A stretch of 64,000 bases of DNA from Streptomyces sp. NBC_01304 (GTDB lineage Bacteria; Actinomycetota; Actinomycetes; Streptomycetales; Streptomycetaceae), in contig NZ_CP109055.1 of NCBI RefSeq assembly GCF_035975855.1, positions 992,001 to 1,056,000 of the forward strand. Reading direction: 5' to 3'. Below, in pieces: positions 17,607-26,046 of this stretch. Under the pieces are notes generated by a model. The model worked only from the letters and a program-made list of their open reading frames with translations, made no database searches and had not been told where the DNA came from. Made by a program: the position numbers and the translations under genes. How positions within the stretch are numbered: the first letter of the stretch is position 1; each line of letters starts with the position of its first letter.

Positions 17607-18830
17607 TCAAGACACGACCTCCTGCCGGGAGTTCCGCTGTGTCGGCAACGTGGCGGCGACCCGGAAGCCACCGTCCCCGAGAGGACCGGCGTCGAACGTG
17701 CCGCCGCAGACCGCCACCCGCTCGCGGAGCCCGATCAGCCCGTGCCCCGTGGACAGTTCGGAGCGGGCGGTAGCCGGGGTGCCCCGCCCGTCGTCGCCGA
17801 CCTCGATCGCCAGCCGACCCTCGGCCCGCGCCCAGTCGAGGCGGACGACGGTGGCGGCCCCGGGCCCCGCGTGCTTGGCCGCGTTGGTCAGCGCCTCCTG
17901 CACCAGCCGGTACGCGGTCAGGTCGACGCTCCTCGCGAGCCGGGCAGGGACGCCGGTCACCTCGACTTGGGCGTCCAGACCCGCCTGGCGCACTCCGTTC
18001 AGGAGCGGGTCCAGGTCGGCGAGCCCGAAGCTCGGCCCCTCGGCAGCGAGCCGCTCGCCGTCGGTGCGCAGCACCAGGAGCATGTGCCGCAGCTCGGCGA
18101 CGGCGGTCTTGCCGCTCGACTCGATCTGGTCGAGCGCGCCCTCGACTCGGTCCGGGTCTGCCCGCAGCACATGGCGGGCTCCCCCGGCCTGGAGCACCAT
18201 GACGGTGACCGCGTTGGCGACGATGTCGTGCAACTCCCGTGCGGTACGGGCTCGTTCGGCCAGGACCGCCTCCTGGGCGCGGGCCAGTGCGAGCCGGTCG
18301 CGGGCTGCCGCCGCCCGGCCCGCCTGCACCCACCGGCCGACGGCCCACACCTCCAGGTTGAGCAGTCCGTAGAAGCAGGCGACCCCGATGAGCGAGGTCA
18401 GGCGCTCCGCGGCGGGTACGTCGGCGAGCGCCGCCCGCACCGAGAGCGCCACCGGCACCACCACCGAGCCCAGCGCGAGTGCGGCGAGGCGGGCACTGCG
18501 CAGAGCGGCGACGGTGTAGAGGGCGGCGAGCAGGGCCAGGGTCGGGCTGTAGTCGAACGCCCCGGCGGCGGTGAGGAGTTCACCGCCGAGGGCATGGGCC
18601 CACAGGTAGCCGAACACCGCTCGGGGCGCCCGCCGCCGGCCGGCGAGCGCCGCATACCCGACGACGGCGTACGCGATGGTCACCAGCCTGTCGGCCAGAG
18701 TGACGTGCGGGAGGGCGAAGTCCGAGAAGAGGAACAGGTCGGGCAGCAGCAGCGCGACGGCAAGGACCGAGTCCTGGACGGCGGGGGCTGCCCGGTACAG
18801 CCTGCCGAGGGCGGCTCTGGGCCTGGCCAT
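17607..18830 (-). CDS. sensor histidine kinase (NarX/DesK type)
   Basis: 407 residues. Five to six hydrophobic segments fill residues 20-165 (no large extracellular domain). They are followed by the HisKA_3 dimerisation helix RARTARELHDIVANAVTVMVLQAG with phospho-acceptor His201, then an HATPase_c domain with EALTNAAKHAG, VGDDGRGTPA and GHGLIGLRERV. This kinase type typically senses membrane or cell-envelope states. Its ATG (18830) overlaps the TGA of the preceding gene as TGATG, a sign of translational coupling. The partner response regulator is downstream. Confidence 0.92.
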   Translation of the reverse strand: MARPRAALGRLYRAAPAVQDSVLAVALLLPDLFLFSDFALPHVTLADRLVTIAYAVVGYAALAGRRRAPRAVFGYLWAHALGGELLTAAGAFDYSPTLALLAALYTVAALRSARLAALALGSVVVPVALSVRAALADVPAAERLTSLIGVACFYGLLNLEVWAVGRWVQAGRAAAARDRLALARAQEAVLAERARTARELHDIVANAVTVMVLQAGGARHVLRADPDRVEGALDQIESSGKTAVAELRHMLLVLRTDGERLAAEGPSFGLADLDPLLNGVRQAGLDAQVEVTGVPARLARSVDLTAYRLVQEALTNAAKHAGPGAATVVRLDWARAEGRLAIEVGDDGRGTPATARSELSTGHGLIGLRERVAVCGGTFDAGPLGDGGFRVAATLPTQRNSRQEVVS

Positions 18831-19489
18831 CACGGTCCGGCGGGCGGGTGCGGGTCGTCGATGTCCGGGGTGTCGGGGGCCGGGCTGCAAGGGTCCGGGC
18901 TGTCGGGGTCCGCGTCGTGGGGGTCCGGATTCTCAGGGTCCGGGTCCTCGGGGTGCGGCGGATGGGGCGGATGCGGCGGGTGCGGAAGGCAGGTGCGGAT
19001 CACTCGGCAGGGACCGCCCGCGAAAGCGTCGAGCCGCTCCTCGCTCAGCCCGGTCAGAGCCGCGCTGTGCGGCCGGGCGGGCACCTCCGAGTCGTAGCCG
19101 AGTTCGCGCATCGCCGCCCACAGGTCGCCGTCCGCGGTGAGCAGCGCCTCGGTCAGCCGGCGCTGGGTGAAGGGCTCGGCGCGCACCACGTAGCGGGACC
19201 GTTCGGTGAGCCGGACCACGTTCGCCGTCATGGCCGACGCGGGATCGTCGGAGCCCAGATGCTCCACGCCGGCCACGGCGATCCGCTCCACCGGGCCGCT
19301 CCCGGCGGGCACCGGTGTGATCACGGCCGTCAACTCCCCCTGCGGATCGGCGAGAAGGGGCGACTGGTCGGGTGCGAGGAGCGCGTCCCGGTCGACGAGG
19401 AGCGCCCTGGCGCCGATCGGTTCAAGGGTGACGTCTGCGGCCGTGACCAGCACGGTTGCCTCATCCATGGGGTCGCTCGAGTCACTCAT
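18830..19489 (-). CDS. unknown protein with Pro/Asp-rich tail, coupled to the two-component system
   Basis: 219 residues. The first 165 or so are a mixed alpha/beta region with no motif I recognise (ARALLVDRDALLAPDQSPLLADPQGELTAVI, VERIAVAGVEHLGSDDPAS, RSRYVVRAEPFTQRRLTEALL). Then come three PHP repeats and a tail built from P-x-x and D-P units (PEDPDPENPDPHDADPDSPD). There is no signal peptide or membrane segment. The stop overlaps the histidine kinase start, so this is the first gene of a three-gene operon and may supply an accessory or signal-input protein. The tail is encoded by GC-only low-complexity DNA. Confidence 0.65.
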   Translation of the reverse strand: MSDSSDPMDEATVLVTAADVTLEPIGARALLVDRDALLAPDQSPLLADPQGELTAVITPVPAGSGPVERIAVAGVEHLGSDDPASAMTANVVRLTERSRYVVRAEPFTQRRLTEALLTADGDLWAAMRELGYDSEVPARPHSAALTGLSEERLDAFAGGPCRVIRTCLPHPPHPPHPPHPEDPDPENPDPHDADPDSPDPCSPAPDTPDIDDPHPPAGP

Positions 19490-19645
19490 GGCTCTATGGA
19501 ACCGCCTCGGCAGCAGGCAGAAACGTACACCCTGGGTCGTACGCTCCTAATCCACTCCAGAGTGGACGCGGGGGCAGCCCGGAAGCGCGCATTCTCATGG
19601 GTGTCGGAAACACGTCCGACGATCCGAGGGACCCGGGAGACGGTC

Positions 19646-19984
19646 ATGGGATACCAGGTCAAGTTCTACCAACTGCGTTGCATCGAGACCGAGGACAACG
19701 GCGAGGACGAGCTGTGGGTGGACTTCCGCGGCCAGCGCGTCTGGGGCCGGGGCGACATCAACAACGGCGCGGTGATCAACGTCAACAACGGGCCGTTCTC
19801 GCTGGTCAACAGCGGGGCTGACGTCGTCTCCATGTGGGACAAGGACGACTTCGACCCGGACGACAACCTGGGCGACTACCACATCAGCCCCAACGTCTCG
19901 GGCCGCGGTGAGCAGGTCGCCGAGTTCCGCAACAACGGTGCCCACTACACCCTCACCTATGAGGTGCGGCCGGACAATTGGTAG
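19646..19984 (+). CDS. small acidic unknown protein
   Basis: 112 residues from ATG 19646, preceded by GGGAGACGGTC. The sequence is rich in Asn, Asp and aromatic residues (DINNGAVINVNNGPFSLVN, WDKDDFDPDDNLGDYHI, AEFRNNGAHYTLTYEV) and looks all-beta. Its DxDxDD-like run could bind calcium, but this is speculation. No signal peptide. Small beta-sandwich proteins of this kind are common in streptomycetes without known function. It is divergent from the Pro/Asp-tail gene, with 156 bp between them. Confidence 0.65.
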   Translation: MGYQVKFYQLRCIETEDNGEDELWVDFRGQRVWGRGDINNGAVINVNNGPFSLVNSGADVVSMWDKDDFDPDDNLGDYHISPNVSGRGEQVAEFRNNGAHYTLTYEVRPDNW

Positions 19985-20094
19985 GCCGTTCCGCCGCGCG
20001 CACGCCGCGTAAGTCGCGTACGTCGCGCCAGGCGTCCGGGACCGCCACGGCGGTCCCGGACGCCGACAGGTGGCGGCGGCCCCGGGGCCGGTGG

Positions 20095-20865
20095 TCAGGC
20101 GTTGGGGTCGAACGGGATGCCGGCCGGCTTGGCCTTCTCCAGGTGGTAGTTGAAGTTGCCGTCCTTGAGTCCGAAGACGGCGCTGCCGAAGTCGGCCTGG
20201 CTCAACTTGTCCCGTACGCCCGCGGGGTAGCCGTTCCAGCCGACGAGGGCGGGGAACTGCCAGGTGTGGTCGTGGTTCTCCGGTGGTTCGTCGTTGGAGT
20301 TGGCCGGCCGGAAGCAGTGCGTGCTGATGCCGTCCTTGTGGTAGACGACCTTGGGGTGCGTGCCGTCCCAGCGGATCTGGTCGCGGCCGTAGACGTTGAA
20401 GTTTCCGTGGGCCGAGGTGGAGACGTAGCGCGCCTCGTTGTTCTGCACCCACACCACCACGTGCTCCCAGTCGTGCCGGTGCCCGCCGAGGCCGCTTCCG
20501 GCCACGGCCTGGTCCTTCTCGAAGTACAGGCCGTACAGGATGGCGCACCAGCCGTTGTTGCACTTGTACCGGGCGTACCCGTTGGTGTTGTCGAGGTCCC
20601 AGGAGTCCCGGCACTGGCCGTTGAGCGCGCCCGACGGATTGAGGCCGCCGTTGAGGGTGCCGTCGGGGCCGATGGCGGGCGTGGGGTAGCAGCCGTCCGT
20701 GTCGTAGTCGAAGGCCGGCTGGAACGTCTGCTCCAGTCCGTCCGCGTTGGCGGGCAGCGCCTTGGGCGGTTCCGCGAGGGCACTGCCCGGAAGGGCGATG
20801 ACCAGCACGACGGCGCTGCCGAGCACGAACGACGCTCTGCGGGTGAGCGATCTCTTCTTCACCAT
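20095..20865 (-). CDS. secreted NPP1/NLP-family protein (necrosis-inducing fold)
   Basis: 256 residues with a Sec signal peptide (KKRSLTRRASFVLGSAVVLVIALPGSALA-EP). The hallmark heptapeptide GHRHDWE is intact at residues 128-134, preceded by CAILYGLYFEKDQAVAG and followed by HVVVWVQNNEARYVSTSAHG, as in NEP1-like proteins of oomycetes, fungi and bacteria. Some of these permeabilise plant membranes by binding sphingolipids; many others are not toxic. Five Cys lie in the mature chain (59, 85, 102, 107 and one near 200). The AGGAGG is only 2 bp from ATG 20865, so the in-frame GTG at 20862 may be the true start. Monocistronic. Confidence 0.88.
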   Translation of the reverse strand: MVKKRSLTRRASFVLGSAVVLVIALPGSALAEPPKALPANADGLEQTFQPAFDYDTDGCYPTPAIGPDGTLNGGLNPSGALNGQCRDSWDLDNTNGYARYKCNNGWCAILYGLYFEKDQAVAGSGLGGHRHDWEHVVVWVQNNEARYVSTSAHGNFNVYGRDQIRWDGTHPKVVYHKDGISTHCFRPANSNDEPPENHDHTWQFPALVGWNGYPAGVRDKLSQADFGSAVFGLKDGNFNYHLEKAKPAGIPFDPNA

Positions 20866-21006
20866 GTCCTCCTGATACGTCGCGGTGTGGGGTACGCGAC
20901 CAGGAGTGTCATGCCCAGATCACATCTCTGGCAGTCGTTGCCCGACCGCCCGCTGAACATTGAGCGGCGGACCTGCTCTGGGGTCTGGCACCGGCGGGCC
21001 TGCGAA

Positions 21007-21035
21007 GGGGCCGGGCACTGTCCGTGCCCGGCCCC
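21007..21035 (-). terminator. hairpin after the quinone-oxidoreductase gene
   Basis: Perfect 12-bp arms GGGGCCGGGCAC (21007-21018) and complement (21024-21035) with a 5-nt loop, 15 bp beyond the stop codon on the minus strand. Confidence 0.75.
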
Positions 21036-21050
21036 ACAGTTGTCGCGGCA

Positions 21051-21956
21051 TCAGCCGACCAGCAGCACGAGCTTCCCGCGTACGTGCCCGGCCTCGCCGG
21101 CCCGGTGCGCCTGGGCGACCTCGGCGAGCGGGTAAGTCTCCGCGACCGGGAGCGCGAAGCGCCCGGCCTCGATCAGGTCGCCGATCTCGCCGAGCACGTG
21201 GACCGCACGACCGGCGTCCCCGCGGCTGAACCGCACGCCGTACTTCTGGGCGCCGGCGAAGTCGGCGAGCGTCACGACGTGTTCCGGGCTGCCCGCGAGG
21301 CCGATGAGCTCGGGCAGGATGCCGCTCCCCGCGACGTCGAGCGCCAGGCCCACGCCCTCAGGCGCGAGCGCGCGAACCCGCTCGACGATGCCCTCGCCGT
21401 AGGCAACCGGCTCGGCCCCCAGCGAGCGCAGGTAGTCGTGGTTGGCGGGGCTCGCGGTGCCGATCACGTGCGCGCCGCGCGCCACGGCGAGCTGAACCGC
21501 GGCGCTGCCGACGCTTCCGGAGGCCCCGTTGACGAGCAGCGAGCTGCCGCTGCCGACGCCGAGTTGGTCGAGTGCGCGCGTGGCCGTCTCGATGGCGGCC
21601 GGCAGCGCGGCCGCACCGGCGAAGTCGAGGGAAGGCGGGATCGGCGCGTAGTGGTCAAGGACCGCCAGCTCGGCCTGGGCCGCCCCCTCTGCGGAGAGGC
21701 CGAACACACGGTCGCCGACGGCCACATCCGTGACGCCCTCGCCGAGCTCGTCGACGACGCCCGCCGCCTCGTGGCCCATGGTCTGCGGGAGCTCCTCGTC
21801 CATCAGGCCCGCGCGCTTCTTCCAGTCACTCGGGTTGACGCCGGCCGCGCGCACCGAGATCCGGATCTGGCCGGGCTCCGGATGCGGATCCGGAAGGTCC
21901 ACGATCTCAAGGACCTCCGGGCCCCCGAACCGGCTGAAGCGGGCTGCCTTCATCAT
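21051..21956 (-). CDS. NADP-dependent quinone-type oxidoreductase (zinc-independent MDR)
   Basis: 301-residue medium-chain dehydrogenase/reductase. The N-terminal KAARFSRFGGPEVLEIVDLPDPHPEPGQ and VRAAGVNPSDWKKRAG are typical of zeta-crystallin/quinone reductases. The nucleotide-binding turn is LLVNGASGSVGSAAVQLA (about residues 140-157). The zinc-ligand Cys/His pattern of alcohol dehydrogenases is absent. Two ATG codons stand in tandem at 21956 and 21953, after GGAGG. The lipoprotein-like gene upstream ends 21 bp before it on the same strand, so the pair may be co-transcribed. Confidence 0.9.
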   Translation of the reverse strand: MMKAARFSRFGGPEVLEIVDLPDPHPEPGQIRISVRAAGVNPSDWKKRAGLMDEELPQTMGHEAAGVVDELGEGVTDVAVGDRVFGLSAEGAAQAELAVLDHYAPIPPSLDFAGAAALPAAIETATRALDQLGVGSGSSLLVNGASGSVGSAAVQLAVARGAHVIGTASPANHDYLRSLGAEPVAYGEGIVERVRALAPEGVGLALDVAGSGILPELIGLAGSPEHVVTLADFAGAQKYGVRFSRGDAGRAVHVLGEIGDLIEAGRFALPVAETYPLAEVAQAHRAGEAGHVRGKLVLLVG

Positions 21957-21977
21957 TGACCTCCGGTCTCGATTCCG

Positions 21978-22460
21978 TCAGGTGGGCTCGTCGGTCAGCC
22001 CCCGCTCCGGGTCTGCCGAGAGACCGGCGTAGTAGAACGTGGGCGGGCAGCCTTTCCCGTTGGGCACCATCTTGCGCATGTCCACGTCCGTACGCTCGTC
22101 GAAGAGGACGCGCTTGCTGTCGCCCCGCGCGGTGAGGGTGAACCGCACCGACGCCGTCCTCTTGTCGAAGTCGTCACCGAGCGCCACGTTCATGAACTGC
22201 TCCGAGGTGTCCACGTTCTTCGAGGTGGTCCGGCTCTCGCAGATCCCTTGTGCGCACAGTCGCGCGACGAGCGAGGCCGAGCCGCCCTTGACCGAGTCGG
22301 TGAAGTCGCTCGGGGTCCATTTCACGGAGACGCCTGTCTCGCCGCCGATCTTCGTGCAGAGGTGCGGCTCGTCGCCGATGCCGCTCCCGCAACTGATGGT
22401 CAGCACACCGGGCAGGGCGAGAAGCAACAGCCGCCGGGCCCTGTTCGCGTTGCGCGTCAC
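21978..22460 (-). CDS. putative lipoprotein, unknown function
   Basis: 160 residues. The N-terminus is basic then hydrophobic (TRNANRARRLLLLALPGVLTISCGSG), with Cys24 in a weak lipobox (LTISC), so a lipoprotein or a cleaved secreted protein is likely. The mature part has paired Cys (LCTKIGG, LCAQGICESR, KGCPPTFYY) and a segment NVALGDDFDKRTASVRFTLTARGDSKRVLFD that looks like a beta-sheet. I do not recognise the family. Located directly upstream of the quinone oxidoreductase on the same strand. Confidence 0.65.
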   Translation of the reverse strand: MTRNANRARRLLLLALPGVLTISCGSGIGDEPHLCTKIGGETGVSVKWTPSDFTDSVKGGSASLVARLCAQGICESRTTSKNVDTSEQFMNVALGDDFDKRTASVRFTLTARGDSKRVLFDERTDVDMRKMVPNGKGCPPTFYYAGLSADPERGLTDEPT

Positions 22461-22702
22461 GCTTCCCCCGATGAGTCGCAGGCTTGACGAGTTCGATGGT
22501 GCACCCGGGTGCTGAGGGCTTGCCCGCAGGAGATGCGGGCCCGTCCATGCCCAGACGTACGGCCTGCTGGTTTCGTTCGATGGGTCTGCTGTCTTTGATT
22601 CCGGCAGTGCGCTGCCGTACGCGACCGGAACGACCGATACGACTGACCGGCCGGCGAGCAGTCGCGGCCCATCGGCCAGGACCGACAGTAGAGTTGGGGC
22701 CC

Positions 22703-23563
22703 GTGACGGGGGAAACGCACTTCGCAGTCGATTCGCCGGCCTTCGCCGTGGCGAGCATGGTCATCCCGCTGGAGCCAGGGGGTGACATCCCCTCGCACAG
22801 CCACCCGCAGCACCAGCTGACCTGGGCCCCGGACGGCCCGCTCACGGTCACGGTCGACAACTTGCGCTGGGTGGTGCAGCGTTCACGCGCCCTGTGGATT
22901 CCCGGCGGTGTGGATCACGGCGTCGTCCCCGGTTCGTCCACCTCGATGCTTTCGCTGTACTTCGAACCGGACGACTGCCCACTGCGCTGGAGCGCCCCGA
23001 CCGTCGTCGACGCGACCGGACTGATGGGTCCGCTGCTGTCCCACCTCGTCGAACTCGGCGCAGGTTCCGCGGACCACCGCGTCCGGGCCACGGCCGTGCT
23101 GTGGGACCTGATGAAGCCCCTGTCGATCGCCACGATCCCGACCATCCTGCCCACCGATCCCCTGGCCCTCCGGATCGCCCTCGCCATCAAGGAGGACCCC
23201 GCCGACCCCCGGGACCTGGAGGACTGGGGCCGGGAGGTCGGCGCCTCGCCCCGCACCCTCTCGCGCCGCTTCCGCGCCGAGACCGGGGTGAGCTTCAGCA
23301 GTTGGCGGACCAACGAACGGCTCAACGCGGCGCTGCCCCTGCTGGGCATGGGACAACCGGTCGCGCGGGTCGCCCGCGCGGTCGGCTATCAGAACGCGAG
23401 CGCCTTCATCACCGCGTTCCGCCGTGAAGTGGGCACCACTCCCGCGGCGTACTTCCGCGGAAGTGGTGCCCCATCGGTGATCACACAGACACCGGCGCAG
23501 GATCCTGGGCCGGATCCTGCGTCACCTCCTGCTTCTGCTCCGACGCCGACCGCCGGCGGCTGA
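22703..23563 (+). CDS. AraC-family regulator with N-terminal cupin
   Basis: 286 residues from GTG 22703. The cupin sensory domain (residues 1-120) has GGDIPSHSHPQHQLTWAPDGPLTV and ALWIPGGVDHGV. The C-terminal double HTH is at about 165-260 (DWGREVGASPRTLSRRFRAETGVSFSSWR, then PVARVARAVGYQNASAFITAFRREVGTTPAAYFR). This is the arrangement of actinobacterial AraC regulators that control an adjacent efflux or methyltransferase gene. The frame is open back to 22484 but that stretch is not codon-biased. Its Pro/Ala-rich C-terminal tail overlaps the end of the convergent DHA2 pump gene by 83 bp. A close relative is at 35690-36454. Confidence 0.88.
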   Translation: MTGETHFAVDSPAFAVASMVIPLEPGGDIPSHSHPQHQLTWAPDGPLTVTVDNLRWVVQRSRALWIPGGVDHGVVPGSSTSMLSLYFEPDDCPLRWSAPTVVDATGLMGPLLSHLVELGAGSADHRVRATAVLWDLMKPLSIATIPTILPTDPLALRIALAIKEDPADPRDLEDWGREVGASPRTLSRRFRAETGVSFSSWRTNERLNAALPLLGMGQPVARVARAVGYQNASAFITAFRREVGTTPAAYFRGSGAPSVITQTPAQDPGPDPASPPASAPTPTAGG

Positions 23564-25163
23564 CCCGGCCGCGGTCGACCGCGAAGGCGATCGCCGCGAT
23601 GACCACGGAGACCGCGCCGACGAGCGCGCCCAGGTTCGCCAGGGCGTTCAGCGCGTCGATCGAGGCGTTGTCGGCGACGCGGGTCAGCGCGGGCACGGCG
23701 TCGTGGAACTGTGCCGGCACCGCCTCGACCACCTGGTGTCCGGACCCGGAGCCGACCTGGTCGACGAACTGCTCCTTCAGGTCCTGCGGCACCGCACCGG
23801 CGCCGGGGACCGCCGCGAGCCCGGACTCCGCCTTGTCCTGGGCGACTTGACTGAAGATCGCGCCGAGCCCGGCGATGCCCATGGCCATGCCGACCTGCCG
23901 CAGGGTGCCGAAGGTGGCACTGGACATACCGGCGTTCTCCTGCGAGGCGAAGGTCAGGGACGCGGCCTGGTTGAGCGCGGTGAGCGCGCCGATGCCCAGA
24001 CCACCGACGATCATGCCGGGCAGGAAGTGGGTCCAGCTGTCGTCGCGGCCGAAGTTGCCCAGCAGGTACATGCCCGCGGTGACCATTCCCATCGTGACCG
24101 TCGTCCCGACCGCGAGCGGCACCCGCCTGGCGAAGACGGCGGTCACGGGCGCGGCGATCATCGCGCAGAGACTGATCGGCAGCAGCCGCAGGCCCATCTC
24201 CAGCGGTGTGTGGCCGAGTGCGCCCATCAGGAACAGCGCCAGGTAGGTGGCCGCGGCCATCAGCGTGGCCATGTGCGCGACCGACACGATCGCGGTGCCG
24301 GCGAAGCCGGGCTTCTTCGCCATCGACAGGTCGAAGAGCGGGTGCCGGGCGCGTGTCTGCCGGACCAGGAAGGCGATCAGCAGGACGACCGCGGTGACGA
24401 TCAGGGTGAGGACCGTCCCCGATGTCCAGCCCAGCGCGTGGCTCCGGGTCAGGGCGAACACCCCGGCCACGAGGCCCCCGGTGAGCAGCAACGACCCGGA
24501 CCAGTCGGCGCGTTGGTCCGGAGTGCTCGCCGTCTCGGGCATCTTCATCACGGCCAGTACGGTGATGGCGATGCCGATCGGCACGTTGATGAGGAAGATC
24601 GAGCGCCAGCCGAACTGGGTGACCAGCGCACCTCCGATGACCGGCCCGAGGACGGTCGCACTCGCCATCACGGCCCCGTAGGTGCCGATCGCCTTCGCCC
24701 GGGCCTTTGCCTCGGGGAACGCGACCGCGAGCAGCGGCAGCGCGGTCGCGAAGAGCATGGCGGCGCCGATGCCCTGCACCACCCGTAGGACGTCGAGTTG
24801 CACGATGCTGCCGGACAGGGTCATCGCCAGCGACGCGGCGGTGAACACGAGCATGCCGGCCACGTACATGCGCTTGCGTCCGTACCGGTCGCCGAGCGTG
24901 GCGAAGGTCAGCAGGACCCCGGCCAGCGGGATCGAGTAGGCGTCGACGACCCACTGCAGCCCGTCGATGGAGGCGTCGAAGTCCGCGCGGATCTCGCCGA
25001 GTGCGGCGGAGACCACCATCGCGTCGAGCATCAGCATGAAGATCGCGACGCAGACCATGAACAGCACGAGCCCGGGTCTGCGTGGCACGGCGTCAACCGG
25101 CGTCGGGCCGCGCTCAGTCGTCGCGGTTGAAGCGGTTGAAGCGGTTGAAGCGGTAGAGGACAT
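23481..25163 (-). CDS. DHA2-family multidrug efflux MFS transporter (EmrB/QacA type)
   Basis: 560 residues, about 14 membrane helices. Motifs: LFMVCVAIFMLMLDAMVVSAALGEI in helix 1 (motif D1 with the Asp), LLTFATLGDRYGRKRMYVAG (motif A), and ATVLGPVIGGALVTQFGWRSIFLINVPIG (motif C and following), all diagnostic of proton-driven DHA2 drug exporters. A long extracytoplasmic loop sits before the last helix. The N-terminus is a short STASTASTAS repeat encoded by a 9-bp tandem repeat. It is convergent with an AraC regulator that is a plausible but untested controller. Antibiotic or dye export is likely; the substrate is unknown. Confidence 0.93.
   Translation of the reverse strand: MSSTASTASTASTATTERGPTPVDAVPRRPGLVLFMVCVAIFMLMLDAMVVSAALGEIRADFDASIDGLQWVVDAYSIPLAGVLLTFATLGDRYGRKRMYVAGMLVFTAASLAMTLSGSIVQLDVLRVVQGIGAAMLFATALPLLAVAFPEAKARAKAIGTYGAVMASATVLGPVIGGALVTQFGWRSIFLINVPIGIAITVLAVMKMPETASTPDQRADWSGSLLLTGGLVAGVFALTRSHALGWTSGTVLTLIVTAVVLLIAFLVRQTRARHPLFDLSMAKKPGFAGTAIVSVAHMATLMAAATYLALFLMGALGHTPLEMGLRLLPISLCAMIAAPVTAVFARRVPLAVGTTVTMGMVTAGMYLLGNFGRDDSWTHFLPGMIVGGLGIGALTALNQAASLTFASQENAGMSSATFGTLRQVGMAMGIAGLGAIFSQVAQDKAESGLAAVPGAGAVPQDLKEQFVDQVGSGSGHQVVEAVPAQFHDAVPALTRVADNASIDALNALANLGALVGAVSVVIAAIAFAVDRGRVSRRRSASEQKQEVTQDPAQDPAPVSV
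25123..25149. repeat. 9-bp tandem repeat in the start of the DHA2 gene
   Basis: GCGGTTGAA occurs three times exactly (25123-25149), followed by a degenerate fourth copy (25150-25158). It encodes the Ser-Thr-Ala repeat near the N-terminus of the transporter. Confidence 0.9.
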
Positions 25164-25411
25164 GGGAACCCCCTGGAATCAGGCGTGGATGTCGGCTGCG
25201 GAGAGAGAACCCGTGCACGGGGGATGCCGCACTGATGACGCTAGATCCCCAACAGCCCCCACAGAAATGGCGTTTGAGGACGGCCGGCTTCGCGCAGCGG
25301 ACAACTTCGGCTCGCGGGGGTGGGGTGATGTCGCGTAGCGGACAGGCCCGTTCGCGTACCGGTCGGAATAATCAGTGGCGGGCCCGATCCGCACCGACGA
25401 CCATGCGACGC

Positions 25412-25972
25412 ATGAGCGACCAACCCACGCGATGGACCCAGGCGACCACCTACCCCGACATGTGGGCAGACCCGGCCGACGACCCCCGTCACAGTGACGA
25501 GGGCAGTCCCGAGGGCGAGCTTGCGACGCTCCTCGACTTCCTGGCGGGCTACCGCAAGACCCTCCTGATGAAGTGCGAGGGCCTGGATCCGGAGCAGTTG
25601 GCCCGTCGGTCGGTTCCGCCGTCGACGATGTCGCTCCTCGGCCTGCTGCGGCACCTCGTCGAGGTGGAACGGGACTGGCACAACTGGATCGACGCGAGCG
25701 ATCCACTGCCGAAGCTGTACGGCGCGCGCGACGCGGACTTCCTCGGCGCTGTCGCCGAGCAGGACGTGGTCGACGCCGCGTACGCCGATCTGGCACGCGA
25801 GCAGGCCGCGACCGACGCCGCGCTGGCCGAGCACCCTGATCTCGGCGAGCGCCTCGGGAAGGACGAGATCTCGGTCCGGGAGCTGATGGTGCACAGGATC
25901 GAGGAGTACGCGCGTCACTGCGGGCACGCCGACCTGCTGCGCGAGTGCGTCGACGGCAGGGTGGGCCAATGA
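25412..25972 (+). CDS. DinB-family protein (DUF664)
   Basis: 186 residues of the DinB four-helix-bundle superfamily, which includes bacillithiol/mycothiol-dependent transferases. The pattern TLLDFLAGYRKTLLMKCEGLDPEQLARRSVPPSTMSLLGLLRHLVEVERDWHN is the usual first half, and the first putative metal-ligand His is in LLRHLVEVE. ELMVHRIEEYARHCGHADLLRE gives the C-terminal His pair (H-x-x-x-x-x-x-x-H). ATG 25412 (MSDQPTRW) is chosen; upstream in-frame codons run through low-quality sequence. Catalytic activity is unknown; a thiol-dependent detoxification role is the family-based guess. Confidence 0.88.
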   Translation: MSDQPTRWTQATTYPDMWADPADDPRHSDEGSPEGELATLLDFLAGYRKTLLMKCEGLDPEQLARRSVPPSTMSLLGLLRHLVEVERDWHNWIDASDPLPKLYGARDADFLGAVAEQDVVDAAYADLAREQAATDAALAEHPDLGERLGKDEISVRELMVHRIEEYARHCGHADLLRECVDGRVGQ

Positions 25973-25975
25973 CGG

Positions 25976-26020
25976 CGGCCGCAGCCTGAACCCGCCGAAG
26001 GCGCATGCAGGTTGCGGCCG
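25976..26020. terminator. hairpin between convergent DinB and MarR genes
   Basis: CGGCCGCAGCCTG (25976-25988) pairs with CAGGTTGCGGCCG (26008-26020), 13 bp with one G-U pair, immediately after the DinB stop codon. Confidence 0.6.
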
Positions 26021-26046
26021 GGACGGGACAGCCGACGGGCAGAACC

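Noticed and set aside
18848..19640. Plus-strand open frame with Val/Arg-rich repeats leading into the 19646 gene
   Set aside because: It is the antisense of the Pro/Asp-tail gene; only the part from ATG 19646 with its RBS looks real.
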